Shown piece by piece: positions 1 to 5,561 of a stretch of DNA of 6,549 nucleotides (within the stretch, counting starts at the first letter, position 1; every line of letters starts with the position of its first letter). A model generated the notes under the pieces. That model was not told the DNA's origin, did no database searches, and was given only the letters and a program-made list of their open reading frames with translations. The translations under genes and the position numbers were made by a program. The stretch is from an uncultured Collinsella sp. (GTDB lineage: Bacteria; Actinomycetota; Coriobacteriia; Coriobacteriales; Coriobacteriaceae), in contig CABQWP010000082.1 of assembly GCA_902467875.1 (NCBI GenBank), forward strand, positions 1 through 6,549, in the 5' to 3' direction.

Positions 1-44
1 TCGGACCCGCCGTATGGGTTAAACGCTCAAAAGCACCTTTACAG

Positions 45-629
45 TTACAGCTTGTTAGCGATCTTCTTTGCCGTGCGCTTGACGCCGGCCACCAGGCCTC
101 CTGCAGGATGCTCCTTCTCGTAGGCTAGACGCTTCACGCGCTTGGCATACTCTTCGACGATGATGTCGCCGTACTCGTCTTCGATCTTGTCGAAGAAGTC
201 GACGGCGCCCTTAATTTCTTCAGCGGTCGGGTGTCCCTTTTGGACACCGCCGGTGAGTTTGAACGGCCCCCACGTATCAAAGCCGGGGCAGCCGTAGACC
301 TCCATAAAGATGGCCTGCCTCATGCGGCAGATACCATCGATATCCTTGCCGTACCACTTGTTTTTGCCACCGTAGGTCATAAGGCCAAACACCTTGTTCT
401 GCGGCTGCAGCACGTTCGTGAGCACGCGTGCCATGTCCTTGTCGATCTCGGAGTAATAGATGCCCGTGGCGACGCCAATCAGATGGTATTCGTGCAGGTC
501 GGGGTACTCGTTTTTGCCAAGCGCCTTGACGTCGAGGGTATCGATTTCGGGGTGCGCCTCGACGATGGCGTCCACGAGCTTTTTCGTATTGCCGTGGTGG
601 CGCGAGGCATAGAGGATGATGGTTCGCAT
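45..629 (-). CDS. Flavodoxin family protein (194 aa)
   Basis: Predicted soluble FMN-binding electron carrier or flavodoxin-like oxidoreductase of the cytoplasm. The protein opens with a beta strand and phosphate-binding loop, MRTIILYASRHHGNTKKL, the layout of the flavodoxin FMN-phosphate loop. Residues 50-60 (IGVATGIYYSEI) and 80-89 (VFGLMTYGG) fit the later Rossmann-like strands and flavin-contacting loops. Residues 113-135 (GCPGFDTWGPFKL, GG, KGHPT) resemble a conserved block in anaerobe flavodoxin-family proteins. The C-terminal tail is Lys/Arg-rich. I chose the ATG at 629 because the flavodoxin fold begins there and an AAAGG Shine-Dalgarno lies just upstream. The reading frame continues upstream to a TTG at 785, but that extension has no fold-like character and covers the divergent intergenic region. 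The gene is divergent from the epimerase. The electron partner is unknown. Family call is firm, function is not. Confidence 0.88.
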   Translation of the reverse strand: MRTIILYASRHHGNTKKLVDAIVEAHPEIDTLDVKALGKNEYPDLHEYHLIGVATGIYYSEIDKDMARVLTNVLQPQNKVFGLMTYGGKNKWYGKDIDGICRMRQAIFMEVYGCPGFDTWGPFKLTGGVQKGHPTAEEIKGAVDFFDKIEDEYGDIIVEEYAKRVKRLAYEKEHPAGGLVAGVKRTAKKIANKL

Positions 630-784
630 AAGAAGGCCTTTCAGCTGTAATTGCATCAATGTCTGTATGGTGCCCCGTTGCATGCCTGGGATACCGGATG
701 CATCGGTGAACGTGCGGGTTTGTCCTTTGGTCAGGGCCGAGACAGGTACTTGCGAGCAAAAGCAGTTGTTCGAAAGGATGGGCA

Positions 785-1666
785 ATGAAATACGCTCTCT
801 CCAACGATTCGATTTCTATTAAGGTGTCCACGGCTGGTGGTTCGTTTACCTCGATTGAGGCTGGAGGTCGCGAGTACTTGTGGCAGGGCGATCCCGCCGT
901 GTGGTCCGGCCAAGCACCGATTTGCTTCCCGATTTGCGGAGGCTTGCGCGACAACAGCGCCATGACGTTTGCCGGGCATCATGTAAAGCTCGCTCGCCAC
1001 GGGTTTGCGCGCAAGCAGGAGTGGAAGCTGCTGAGCCAAGGCGAGAACGAGCTGGCGATGTGCCTGGCTTCGGAGGATAACGCCGCGCTGCTGAGCGATT
1101 ATCCCTACCCGTTTAAGCTTGTCGCTCGTTATACGCTCGAGGACGCTGCCGTGCGCGTTTCCTATGAGGTGATCAACGAGGGCACCGAGGATATGCCGTT
1201 CTTTATCGGTGGACACCCCGGCTTTAGGTGCCCGCTCGACGAGGGCGAGGCCTATACGGACTACGAGTTGCGCTTTGAGAAAGACGAGGCTGCGGAGCTT
1301 TGCACCGCCGTACCCTCGACCGGATTGATTGATGTAGCTAACCGCTCCAAGAACCCCATGGTGGGAAAGACGCTGCCCCTATCGCACGAGCTCTTCGATT
1401 TTGCGGAGACCATCTTTGACGTGCTCGAGAGCCGTCAGGTCACGCTTTCCAAGAAGGGCGAGGACAAGGGTGTTCGCTTGAGCTTTGAGGGTTTCCCGTA
1501 TCTCATTGTGTGGAGTAAGCCCGAGGGCGATTTTGTGGCAGTTGAGCCCTGGGGTGGCCTTTCGACCTGCTCCGATGAGGATGACATACTTGAGCATAAG
1601 CGCGGCTGCCTTGTCGCCAAGCCCAAGGAGACCATCGTCCGCTCGTTCACGATTGAGATTCTGTAA
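785..1666 (+). CDS. Aldose 1-epimerase family protein, LacX-like (293 aa)
   Basis: Predicted galactose-mutarotase-like cytoplasmic enzyme that interconverts alpha and beta anomers of an aldose or sugar phosphate. Visible family landmarks are the substrate-binding histidine in RHGFAR (His72), the second histidine in GGHPGF (His144) and the catalytic glutamate in VAVEPWGG (Glu254). The early PICFPICGGLRD block (residues 45-56) is also typical. Length is normal for the LacX-like branch. The ATG at 785 has an AAAGGA Shine-Dalgarno at 773-778, six bases away. A LacC-like kinase follows after 60 bp on the same strand, so the two are probably co-transcribed. LacX-type epimerases are known beside tagatose-6-phosphate pathway genes in lactic acid bacteria, which supports a galactose/tagatose role here. 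That role is inferred from context. Confidence 0.9.
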   Translation: MKYALSNDSISIKVSTAGGSFTSIEAGGREYLWQGDPAVWSGQAPICFPICGGLRDNSAMTFAGHHVKLARHGFARKQEWKLLSQGENELAMCLASEDNAALLSDYPYPFKLVARYTLEDAAVRVSYEVINEGTEDMPFFIGGHPGFRCPLDEGEAYTDYELRFEKDEAAELCTAVPSTGLIDVANRSKNPMVGKTLPLSHELFDFAETIFDVLESRQVTLSKKGEDKGVRLSFEGFPYLIVWSKPEGDFVAVEPWGGLSTCSDEDDILEHKRGCLVAKPKETIVRSFTIEIL

Positions 1667-1696
1667 TTCCGTTTTTGTCGACTCGTATCGCGAGGC

Positions 1697-1721
1697 ATAA
1701 GGAGCCTGCGAGATAAGGAGC
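1697..1721 (+). promoter_or_regulatory. Duplicated Shine-Dalgarno before the kinase gene
   Basis: ATAAGGAGC occurs twice, at 1697-1705 and 1713-1721, each preceded by GCGAG (1690-1694 and 1708-1712), so a unit of about 16-18 bp is imperfectly tandem-duplicated. The second copy places AAGGAG (1715-1720) six bases before the ATG at 1727 and fixes that start. The first copy is too far away to serve this start and has no start codon of its own at proper spacing. Confidence 0.6.
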
Positions 1722-1726
1722 TAAAA

Positions 1727-2662
1727 ATGATCCTCACCGTTACGATGAACCCGTCTGTCGATACGCGCTATCAGCTCGATGAGCTCATTATCGACGACGT
1801 CAACCGTGTGACGCCCGAAAAGACCGCCGGCGGCAAGGGCCTCAACGTGGCCCGTGTGCTGGGTCAGCTGGGCGACGACGTTGTGGCAACCGGTCTGCTC
1901 GGCGGCCACATGGGCGCCTACATGGCTGAGCTCATGGACGCCAACGGTATTAACAACGACTTTGTGCCCATCAAGGGCGAGACTCGCATTTGCCTTAACA
2001 TTCTCCACGCCGGCAACCAGACCGAGCTGCTCGAGAGCGGCCCGACAATTGCCCCCGAGGAGCTCGATGCCTTTACCGCCAAGTTTACCGAGCTTGCGGG
2101 CAAGGCCGACGTCGTCACCATTTCGGGTTCGCTGCCCCGCGGTGTCGAGGCAGACTACTATGCCAAGATCACGGGCATTGCCGAGAACGCCGGCGCCAAG
2201 GTGCTGCTCGATACCTCGGGTGCCTCTCTCGAGGCTGCGCTCAAGTCCGAGGTCAAGCCCGAGCTGGTCAAGCCTAACCTGACCGAGATCAACGGCCTTC
2301 TGGGCACGAGCTTTACCACCGACGATGTGGACGAGCTCCGTGCCGCGCTCGCCTCTGACGCCCGTTTCTCCGATATCCCCTGGGTCGTCGTATCCATGGG
2401 CGCTGCCGGCTCCGTTGGCTTCCACAATGGCCGTGCGTTCCGCGCAAAGACGCCCGATATCCCTGCCGTTAACGCCACGGGCTCTGGTGACTCCACTATC
2501 GCAGGCTTCGCACATGCCATCGCTGCTGGCGCAGACGACGAGACGGTGCTGCGTACCGCCAACACCTGCGGCAAGCTCAACGCCATGGATCCCATGACCG
2601 GCCATCTGGTCATGGACCGTTGGGACGAGGTCTACAACGGCGTTGTCGTGACTGAGCTGTAA
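1727..2662 (+). CDS. lacC: PfkB-family sugar-phosphate kinase, LacC/1-phosphofructokinase type (311 aa)
   Basis: Predicted ATP-dependent cytoplasmic kinase of the 1-phosphofructokinase/tagatose-6-phosphate kinase branch, converting tagatose-6-phosphate (or fructose-1-phosphate) to the bisphosphate. PfkB signature 1 is AGGKGLNVARVLGQLG at 34-49. Residues 131-138 (TISGSLPR) and KPN at 182-184 are family blocks. Signature 2 is NATGSGDSTIAG at 249-260, giving the anion hole and catalytic base Asp255. The N-terminus MILTVTMNPSVD and the 311-residue length match LacC very well. The start has AAGGAG six bases upstream. It lies 60 bp behind the LacX-like epimerase, as in lac tagatose clusters. LacC and FruK are hard to separate by eye; absence of fruA/fruR neighbours and presence of the epimerase favour LacC. 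Substrate is inference. Confidence 0.88.
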   Translation: MILTVTMNPSVDTRYQLDELIIDDVNRVTPEKTAGGKGLNVARVLGQLGDDVVATGLLGGHMGAYMAELMDANGINNDFVPIKGETRICLNILHAGNQTELLESGPTIAPEELDAFTAKFTELAGKADVVTISGSLPRGVEADYYAKITGIAENAGAKVLLDTSGASLEAALKSEVKPELVKPNLTEINGLLGTSFTTDDVDELRAALASDARFSDIPWVVVSMGAAGSVGFHNGRAFRAKTPDIPAVNATGSGDSTIAGFAHAIAAGADDETVLRTANTCGKLNAMDPMTGHLVMDRWDEVYNGVVVTEL

Positions 2663-2689
2663 GAGTTTGGGCGACGGCTCCGGCATCGC

Positions 2690-2827
2690 TTGCTAGCTCA
2701 TGTTGACGACAAGTGCGGTAGCATTATGCCGGGGCGCGACGCCGACTTTGTCGTGTTCAATCCCGACCTTACCCTGGTCGAGACGTATGTGGGTGGCAAC
2801 AGCGTCGGTAACGCGTTTATCGAGTAG
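2690..2827 (+). pseudogene. nagA: 3' remnant of an N-acetylglucosamine-6-phosphate deacetylase-like gene
   Basis: A 45-codon stretch ending at TAG 2825-2827 reads as the C-terminal end of an amidohydrolase. It contains DDKCGSIMPGRDADFVVF followed by NPDLTLVETYVGG, which matches the closing block of NagA/AgaA deacetylases (GSI-PG-DADLVVF, then a TYV-G strand). There is no start codon with a ribosome site, and nothing catalytic remains. The fragment is in the same frame as the kinase gene and begins just after its TAA (2660-2662), so it looks like the scar of a deletion or insertion that removed most of the deacetylase. An intact NagA would deacetylate GlcNAc-6-P or GalNAc-6-P. Family call rests on the short tail only. 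A readthrough extension of the kinase is possible but unlikely. Confidence 0.65.
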
Positions 2828-2859
2828 CCGCCAAAGGAACGATCCGAGAGGGGATTTAG

Positions 2860-3333
2860 ATGATTTACGGTGCACTGGGCGATATCGAGGAGTACCGCGG
2901 AATGCTCAAGGGCCTCGACGTGCTGATTGATTGGCTCGAGGAGAACGATCCGGCGGAGCTCGAGGTCGGCAGCCATCCGATTCTGGGCGACAAGGTCTTT
3001 GCGAACGTCATGGCTCCCACGACTCGTCCCGAGGCCGAGGCTCACTACGAGACGCATCAGCGCTATCACGACCTGCAGATCGACATTGAGGGTCGCGAGG
3101 CCTTTAAGGTTGCCACGGGCAGTCTGACGCTGGTCCAGGAGTTTGACGAGAAGGACGACTACGATCTGGTCGATTCCGACGCTTCGATCGCCGGCGATCT
3201 TGCTGACGACAAGTTTGCGCTGTTTGTTGCCGGCGAGCCTCATATGCCCACGCTCGAGTTCTCGGGCGATGGCGCGCAGCCGGTCAAGAAGATCTGCTTT
3301 AAGCTGCTTGCCGACGCTTACTGGGAGGAGTAG
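2860..3333 (+). CDS. YhcH/YjgK/YiaL family protein (EbgC/NanQ-type cupin, 157 aa)
   Basis: Predicted small cytoplasmic beta-barrel protein of the YhcH/YjgK/YiaL (DUF386) family, whose studied members include a sialic-acid anomerase (NanQ) and the beta subunit of evolved beta-galactosidase (EbgC). Family marks are the N-terminal MIYG, the central EAHYETHQRYHDLQIDIEG block (residues 60-78) with Glu64, His66 and His70, and the late FVAGEPHMP block (122-130) with His128; these histidines and the glutamate are likely metal ligands. KKICFKL at 143-149 is the closing strand. Length is normal. ATG at 2860 follows GAGAGGGG (2846-2853) at good spacing. It lies 32 bp after the deacetylase remnant and is the last gene before a strong terminator. 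The amino-sugar/galactose context suggests anomerase-type work on a sugar phosphate. Substrate is unknown. Confidence 0.9.
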   Translation: MIYGALGDIEEYRGMLKGLDVLIDWLEENDPAELEVGSHPILGDKVFANVMAPTTRPEAEAHYETHQRYHDLQIDIEGREAFKVATGSLTLVQEFDEKDDYDLVDSDASIAGDLADDKFALFVAGEPHMPTLEFSGDGAQPVKKICFKLLADAYWEE

Positions 3334-3364
3334 CGCGCTGCTCGGCTGAGCTGTTCGTCTGATG

Positions 3365-3390
3365 GCGTGATTTCCCTAGGGAAATCACGC
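3365..3390. repeat. Perfect 26-bp palindrome
   Basis: The 26 bases are identical to their reverse complement, with 13-base arms GCGTGATTTCCCT and AGGGAAATCACGC centred on CCTAGG. It sits 31 bp after the YhcH-family stop and just before the terminator hairpin, whose loop region carries an imperfect copy of the same core. It could be half of a double terminator, a repetitive palindromic unit, or a protein site. It has no T-run of its own. Confidence 0.85.
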
Positions 3391-3395
3391 TAGGA

Positions 3396-3451
3396 CCCCG
3401 CCAAACGTGCTTTCTCTAGGGGAATCACGTTTGGCGGGGTTTTCGGTTTTT
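3396..3451 (+). terminator. Intrinsic terminator after the sugar gene row
   Basis: A 14-bp perfect stem pairs CCCCGCCAAACGTG (3396-3409) with CACGTTTGGCGGGG (3426-3439), followed by TTTTCGGTTTTT (3440-3451). The 16-base loop can pair further with itself because it is an imperfect version of the palindrome just upstream. The T-run is on the plus side, so it ends transcripts from the epimerase-kinase-YhcH row. Confidence 0.9.
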
Positions 3452-3468
3452 GAATAGGGAAGCCTCAT

Positions 3469-3897
3469 TTATTTGCGAAGAACATCGGCTAGCCGCAGGA
3501 TTGAAATCATCGACCGATAAGTGAGTTCCACTTTTTCGCCCGCAAGCAGTCGTTTCGAGCCAATCTCATCTAGCCCCACAAGCCGAGAAAACAGCGGGCC
3601 GCTCATCGTGCCATCGTCAATTGATTCCCTTATGGTCTTCAAAACGTCCGTATCATGAAGCAATGCCGAGCTGTAGGGGGCAACACGAGCGGAACTCTCA
3701 ATTAACGACGAGACAAAAGGATGGAGATGCTTTGGACATAGTCCATCAAACACCACATCCCCACTGTCGTTCGAGCCGACCAGGCGCCAAGTATAATGAT
3801 CGACCCAGTCATCCCCGTCATATATGGCGTCCATGAGCAACTTCCCGTCTAGAGAGAGAAACCTATTTGGACATCGGGGCGCAAGACCGCAATCCAT
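3469..3897 (-). CDS. Unrecognised protein, possibly the 3' part of a broken gene (142 aa from ATG)
   Basis: I do not recognise this protein. From the ATG at 3897 it reads MDCGLAPRCPNRF, then an acidic aromatic stretch with DAIYDGDDWVDHYTWRLVG, then a helical C-terminal half. The last 40 residues (LFSRLVGLDEIG, then LLAGEKVELTY, then ISILRLADVL) recall the end of a Cro/C1-type helix-turn-helix domain, but the match is weak. The frame stays open upstream to a stop at 3958-3960 with Cys-rich content (CTKGNLCGALGWSCC), and the only other upstream start is a TTG at 3924 with no good ribosome site. The ATG has only a weak AGG upstream. A coding-like segment in another frame overlaps the 5' end, so the gene may be frameshifted. 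The region is visibly richer in A and T than the sugar genes. It points toward the terminator at 3396-3451 but has no T-run on its own side. Confidence 0.5.
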   Translation of the reverse strand: MDCGLAPRCPNRFLSLDGKLLMDAIYDGDDWVDHYTWRLVGSNDSGDVVFDGLCPKHLHPFVSSLIESSARVAPYSSALLHDTDVLKTIRESIDDGTMSGPLFSRLVGLDEIGSKRLLAGEKVELTYRSMISILRLADVLRK

Positions 3898-4040
3898 ATC
3901 GGGCCTGCAGCAGCTCCAACCCAACGCACCACATAGGTTCCCTTTCGTACATGTGTATCAATCTGCCCCGAAATGCCGGTGAATGCAATTCCAGACCCGT
4001 TTGTCGGATAGCAATCGACGTATTTTTGTTTTCCGCTCAC
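3849..4040 (-). pseudogene. Coding-like segment in a second frame, possible 5' part of a frameshifted gene
   Basis: Reading minus from the GTG at 4040 gives SGKQKYVDCYPTNGSGIAFTG, then QIDTHVRKGTYVVRWVG, ending at a stop at 3849-3851. The frame is open back to a stop at 4092-4094, adding DPFSFAGTIYLYKVV just before the GTG. Amino-acid composition (G, Y, D, V) looks like a real beta-rich protein, better than a random shadow. No ribosome site is clear at the GTG. It overlaps the start of the downstream same-strand frame at 3469-3897, so a single-base indel around 3850-3930 could have split one ancestral gene. It could also be a chance open frame. I do not recognise a family. Confidence 0.3.
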
Positions 4041-4271
4041 AACCTTGTATAGATATATCGTTCCAGCAAAAGAGAAGGGATCGTGACTATTTTAGATCTA
4101 TATGGCCAATTCGAGCCCTCACCATGGCAATTGTTGCAGCTGGGTTTCTTTTCATTAAAATTTCACTTTGGTAAATCCCCGCCCCTAAGCATTAAACCCG
4201 AAGTCCACCGAGTGGGTCGCTGTTGACGTGGCGATGCTTGGATTGGCGCGCACGCACTCAAAATCGGTAAC
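4041..4271. other. AT-rich noncoding stretch
   Basis: Between the possible broken gene and the tRNA terminator I find no gene I can support. Short plus-strand frames here lack ribosome sites and domain-like content. The composition is clearly more AT-rich than the sugar genes up to about 4175, then returns to the usual GC level. Together with 3469-4040 this suggests a foreign patch next to the tRNA. Confidence 0.4.
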
Positions 4272-4294
4272 AAAAAAGCCGCCCGAAGGCGGCT
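4272..4294 (-). terminator. Intrinsic terminator of the tRNA gene
   Basis: On the minus strand AGCCGCC pairs with GGCGGCT around a TTCG tetraloop (plus 4277-4294), followed by a run of six T (plus 4272-4277). It lies 11 bp past the tRNA CCA end and fits as its terminator. Confidence 0.92.
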
Positions 4295-4305
4295 ATCTTG
4301 TGCAA

Positions 4306-4381
4306 TGGAGCCAGCGACCGGGCTCGAACCGGTGACCCCCGCTTTACGAGAGCGGTGCTCTACCAACTGAGCTACGCTGGC
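4306..4381 (-). tRNA. tRNA-Thr (anticodon CGT)
   Basis: The minus strand folds as a 76-base tRNA. The acceptor pairs GCCAGCG with CGCTGGC, the D-arm is GCTC...GAGC, the anticodon arm is CCGCT-CTCGTAA-AGCGG, and the T-arm is ACCGG-TTCGAGC-CCGGT. Loop bases place CGT as anticodon, reading ACG threonine codons. The discriminator is T and CCA is encoded (plus 4306-4308). It is a lone gene with its own promoter and terminator. No repeat of its 3' end is seen elsewhere in the window, so there is no evidence here that it served as an attachment site. Confidence 0.95.
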
Positions 4382-4420
4382 GGCCATGTGGTGACGCAAC
4401 TGGAGCGTCAACGGCTGTCT

Positions 4421-4449
4421 ATGATACGGGACATCGCACATCCGCGCAA
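4421..4449 (-). promoter_or_regulatory. Sigma-70-type promoter for the tRNA
   Basis: On the minus strand TTGCGC (plus 4444-4449) and TATCAT (plus 4421-4426) are separated by 17 bases. Transcription would start about 33 bases before the tRNA. Both boxes are close to consensus and the spacing is ideal. Confidence 0.65.
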
Positions 4450-4459
4450 GTGTTCTGAC

Positions 4460-4488
4460 GGCTTTTCTCACTTTAAATGCACTAATAT
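4460..4488 (+). promoter_or_regulatory. Possible promoter for the PTS IIB gene
   Basis: TAATAT (4483-4488) is a fair -10 box. The -35 position 17 bases upstream holds only GGCTTT (4460-4465), which is poor. Start of transcription would be about 45 bases before the ATG at 4539. Activator-dependent or false. Confidence 0.25.
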
Positions 4489-4538
4489 TGGAGACGTGAT
4501 GTCTTGCTCTTACGGATCTCAAGCAGAATGGGGCGGCG

Positions 4539-5051
4539 ATGGCTCAACCCAAGATTCTTCTCACGCGCATCGATGACCGGTTTATTTACGGACAAGACGT
4601 TGAGCTATGGAACGAAGCCGTGGGTTCCAACCTTGTCTTAATCGTCAACGATGAGATTGCGGCTGATTCGCGCAAGTGGGCCCCTATGAGGGTGGCGACG
4701 CCCGATGGCGTGTGGACACGGTTTTTCTCGGTGCAAAAGGCCATCGACATCATTCAGACCGCAACGCCGCGTCAATGGATTTTGATCATGGTGGCCTCAC
4801 CCGCCGATGCGCTCGCGCTGGTTAAGGGCGGTGTGCCCATTACCAAGATCAGTATCGGTCACATGCAAGCAGGGGAGGGCAAGCGTCCCGCGACGCCTAC
4901 AGTTGCCGTAGACGACACAGACGTCGCCGCCTTCAAAGAGCTGCAAGAACTCGGCATAGAGCTAGAAATCCGCTACCTCCCCAGCTCCAATCCCGACCCC
5001 ATTCAACTAGTCGTTGGGGACACCCTTGGCACTTGGGGACGTTCCTTTTAA
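4539..5051 (+). CDS. PTS mannose/fructose/sorbose-family IIB component with Tyr at the phosphorylation site (170 aa)
   Basis: Cytoplasmic IIB domain protein of the mannose-family phosphotransferase system, which normally carries phosphate on a histidine from IIA to the incoming sugar. The family core is clear: ILLTRIDDRFIYGQDV at 6-21, LVLIVNDEIAAD at 32-43, FFSVQKAIDII at 62-72, a TKISIGHMQ block near 105-113, and a final LGIELEIRYLP strand. In the family the loop reads RxDDRLIHGQV and the His is phosphorylated. Here residue 17 is Tyr (TAC, 4587-4589), one base change from CAC. The protein may thus be unable to carry phosphate and could be regulatory or decaying. The last residues (VVGDTLGTWGRSF) are encoded by GGGGAC-type repeat DNA and look like an added tail. 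No IIA, IIC or IID gene is in the window. The ATG has only a weak G-rich ribosome site. Family call is strong. Confidence 0.9.
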   Translation: MAQPKILLTRIDDRFIYGQDVELWNEAVGSNLVLIVNDEIAADSRKWAPMRVATPDGVWTRFFSVQKAIDIIQTATPRQWILIMVASPADALALVKGGVPITKISIGHMQAGEGKRPATPTVAVDDTDVAAFKELQELGIELEIRYLPSSNPDPIQLVVGDTLGTWGRSF

Positions 5052-5097
5052 TATGAGCAGGACATTGTCAAGAGGCAAAATCGGGCCTGGCCCCAAC
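5043..5097 (+). repeat. Direct repeat, copy 1 (at least 55 bp)
   Basis: These 55 bases are identical to 6495-6549, where the window ends, so the true repeat may be longer. The copy begins inside the final codons of the IIB gene (TCC TTT TAA) and includes ATATGAGCAGGACAT at 5051-5065 and the left arm of the hairpin at 5083-5114. The two copies are 1452 bp apart and bracket the secreted-protein unit. Confidence 0.95.
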
Positions 5098-5114
5098 GAT
5101 ATGGGGTCAGGCCC
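5083..5114. terminator. GC-rich hairpin after the IIB gene
   Basis: GGGCCTGGCCCC (5083-5094) pairs with GGGGTCAGGCCC (5103-5114) over 12 positions with one G-T wobble and an 8-base loop. On the plus side no T-run follows. On the minus side the stem is followed by GATTTTG, so it could stop leftward transcripts better than rightward ones. It could equally be a structural part of the repeat element. Confidence 0.5.
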
Positions 5115-5277
5115 TCTCCCTATATCAACCCGTCCGCGGCGACCTCGGCGTGTCTTACCGACGCTCGTCTTTGCAGTTTAATATCCGCCCGCGGCGATCT
5201 CTCGCCGGGCAATCCGTTGCTACGGCTGAGGCTTCTACGTCGAACCGACAGTCTGTGCACGCGTGTGGCGCCCTGGG
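5115..5277. other. Noncoding, repeat-bearing stretch
   Basis: No supportable gene. A 13-base motif CCGCGGCGAYCTC occurs at 5134-5146 and 5189-5201 (one mismatch), 55 bp apart. The plus-strand open frame from a GTG at 5150 has no ribosome site, runs through the long inverted repeat and has an Arg/Ser-rich random composition, so I do not call it. Confidence 0.5.
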
Positions 5278-5348
5278 CGCCCGTCAGAGACGATATGAGC
5301 AGGGGCTCTCAATGTTTTATGTCCTGCTCATATCGTCTCTGCCGGGCG
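5278..5348. repeat. Long near-perfect inverted repeat (25 of 26 pairs)
   Basis: The arms CAGAGACGATATGAGCAGG (5285-5303) and CCTGCTCATATCGTCTCTG (5323-5341) are perfect complements over 19 bases. After one mismatch (5284/5342), GCGCCCG-type bases at 5278-5283 pair with 5343-5348, giving 25 of 26 pairs around a 19-base loop. No T-run follows on either side, so it is not a standard terminator. The right arm and loop contain, on the minus strand, the same ATATGAGCAGGACAT found in the 55-bp direct repeats. It resembles a miniature palindromic element or a site for a recombinase or transposase. Confidence 0.9.
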
Positions 5349-5400
5349 GCGAAAGAGCGCGCCCAACGACCAGCCGTTTAAGAGCGCCCCCGATACATAG

Positions 5401-5513
5401 TTGTCGGAACCTGGTCGTCTGTTGATAAAAAAGAAACCGCTAACGGACAAAATGGCGCCTTTTGCGGATTAGTCGCTGTGCCGGAAAATAAATTGTCAGA
5501 ACCAGGCGATAAT
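5401..5513 (+). promoter_or_regulatory. Upstream region of the secreted-protein gene with a direct repeat
   Basis: TTGTCGGAACCTGGTCG (5401-5417) is echoed by TTGTCAGAACCAGGCG (5493-5508), 92 bp apart. The second copy abuts GATAAT (5508-5513), which would make a good -10 box, but no convincing -35 lies upstream. The paired sites could be operators for a regulator of the downstream gene. No terminator separates this region from the start codon. This is inferred from position and similarity only. Confidence 0.3.
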
Positions 5514-5561
5514 TAAATTGCCGCGGCTGTCGTTACATATGACACGTGACAGGAGGACATG

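Noticed and set aside
630..784. Promoters in the divergent flavodoxin/epimerase gap
   Set aside because: TTGTCC near 720 has no acceptable -10 at 17 bases, and no convincing pair was seen on the minus strand, so I list none.
630..785. N-terminal extension of the flavodoxin to a TTG at 785
   Set aside because: The fold starts at the ATG at 629, which has an AAAGG ribosome site; the extension would fill the divergent promoter region.
277..963. Minus-strand open frame across the flavodoxin and epimerase starts
   Set aside because: It overlaps two well-supported genes in another frame and its product is Arg/His/Pro-rich without domain character.
1721..2686. Long minus-strand open frame of about 320 codons opposite the kinase
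   Set aside because: It mirrors the kinase codon frame in a GC-rich gene, has no ribosome site and its translation is His/Val/Gly-rich with no family motif, whereas the plus frame has clear PfkB signatures.
4306..4330. tRNA 3' end as an attachment site for the neighbouring AT-rich patch
   Set aside because: No second copy of the tRNA 3' sequence and no integrase gene is visible in the window.
5150..5425. Plus-strand open frame through the inverted-repeat region
   Set aside because: GTG start without ribosome site, random composition, and it reads straight through both arms of the palindrome.
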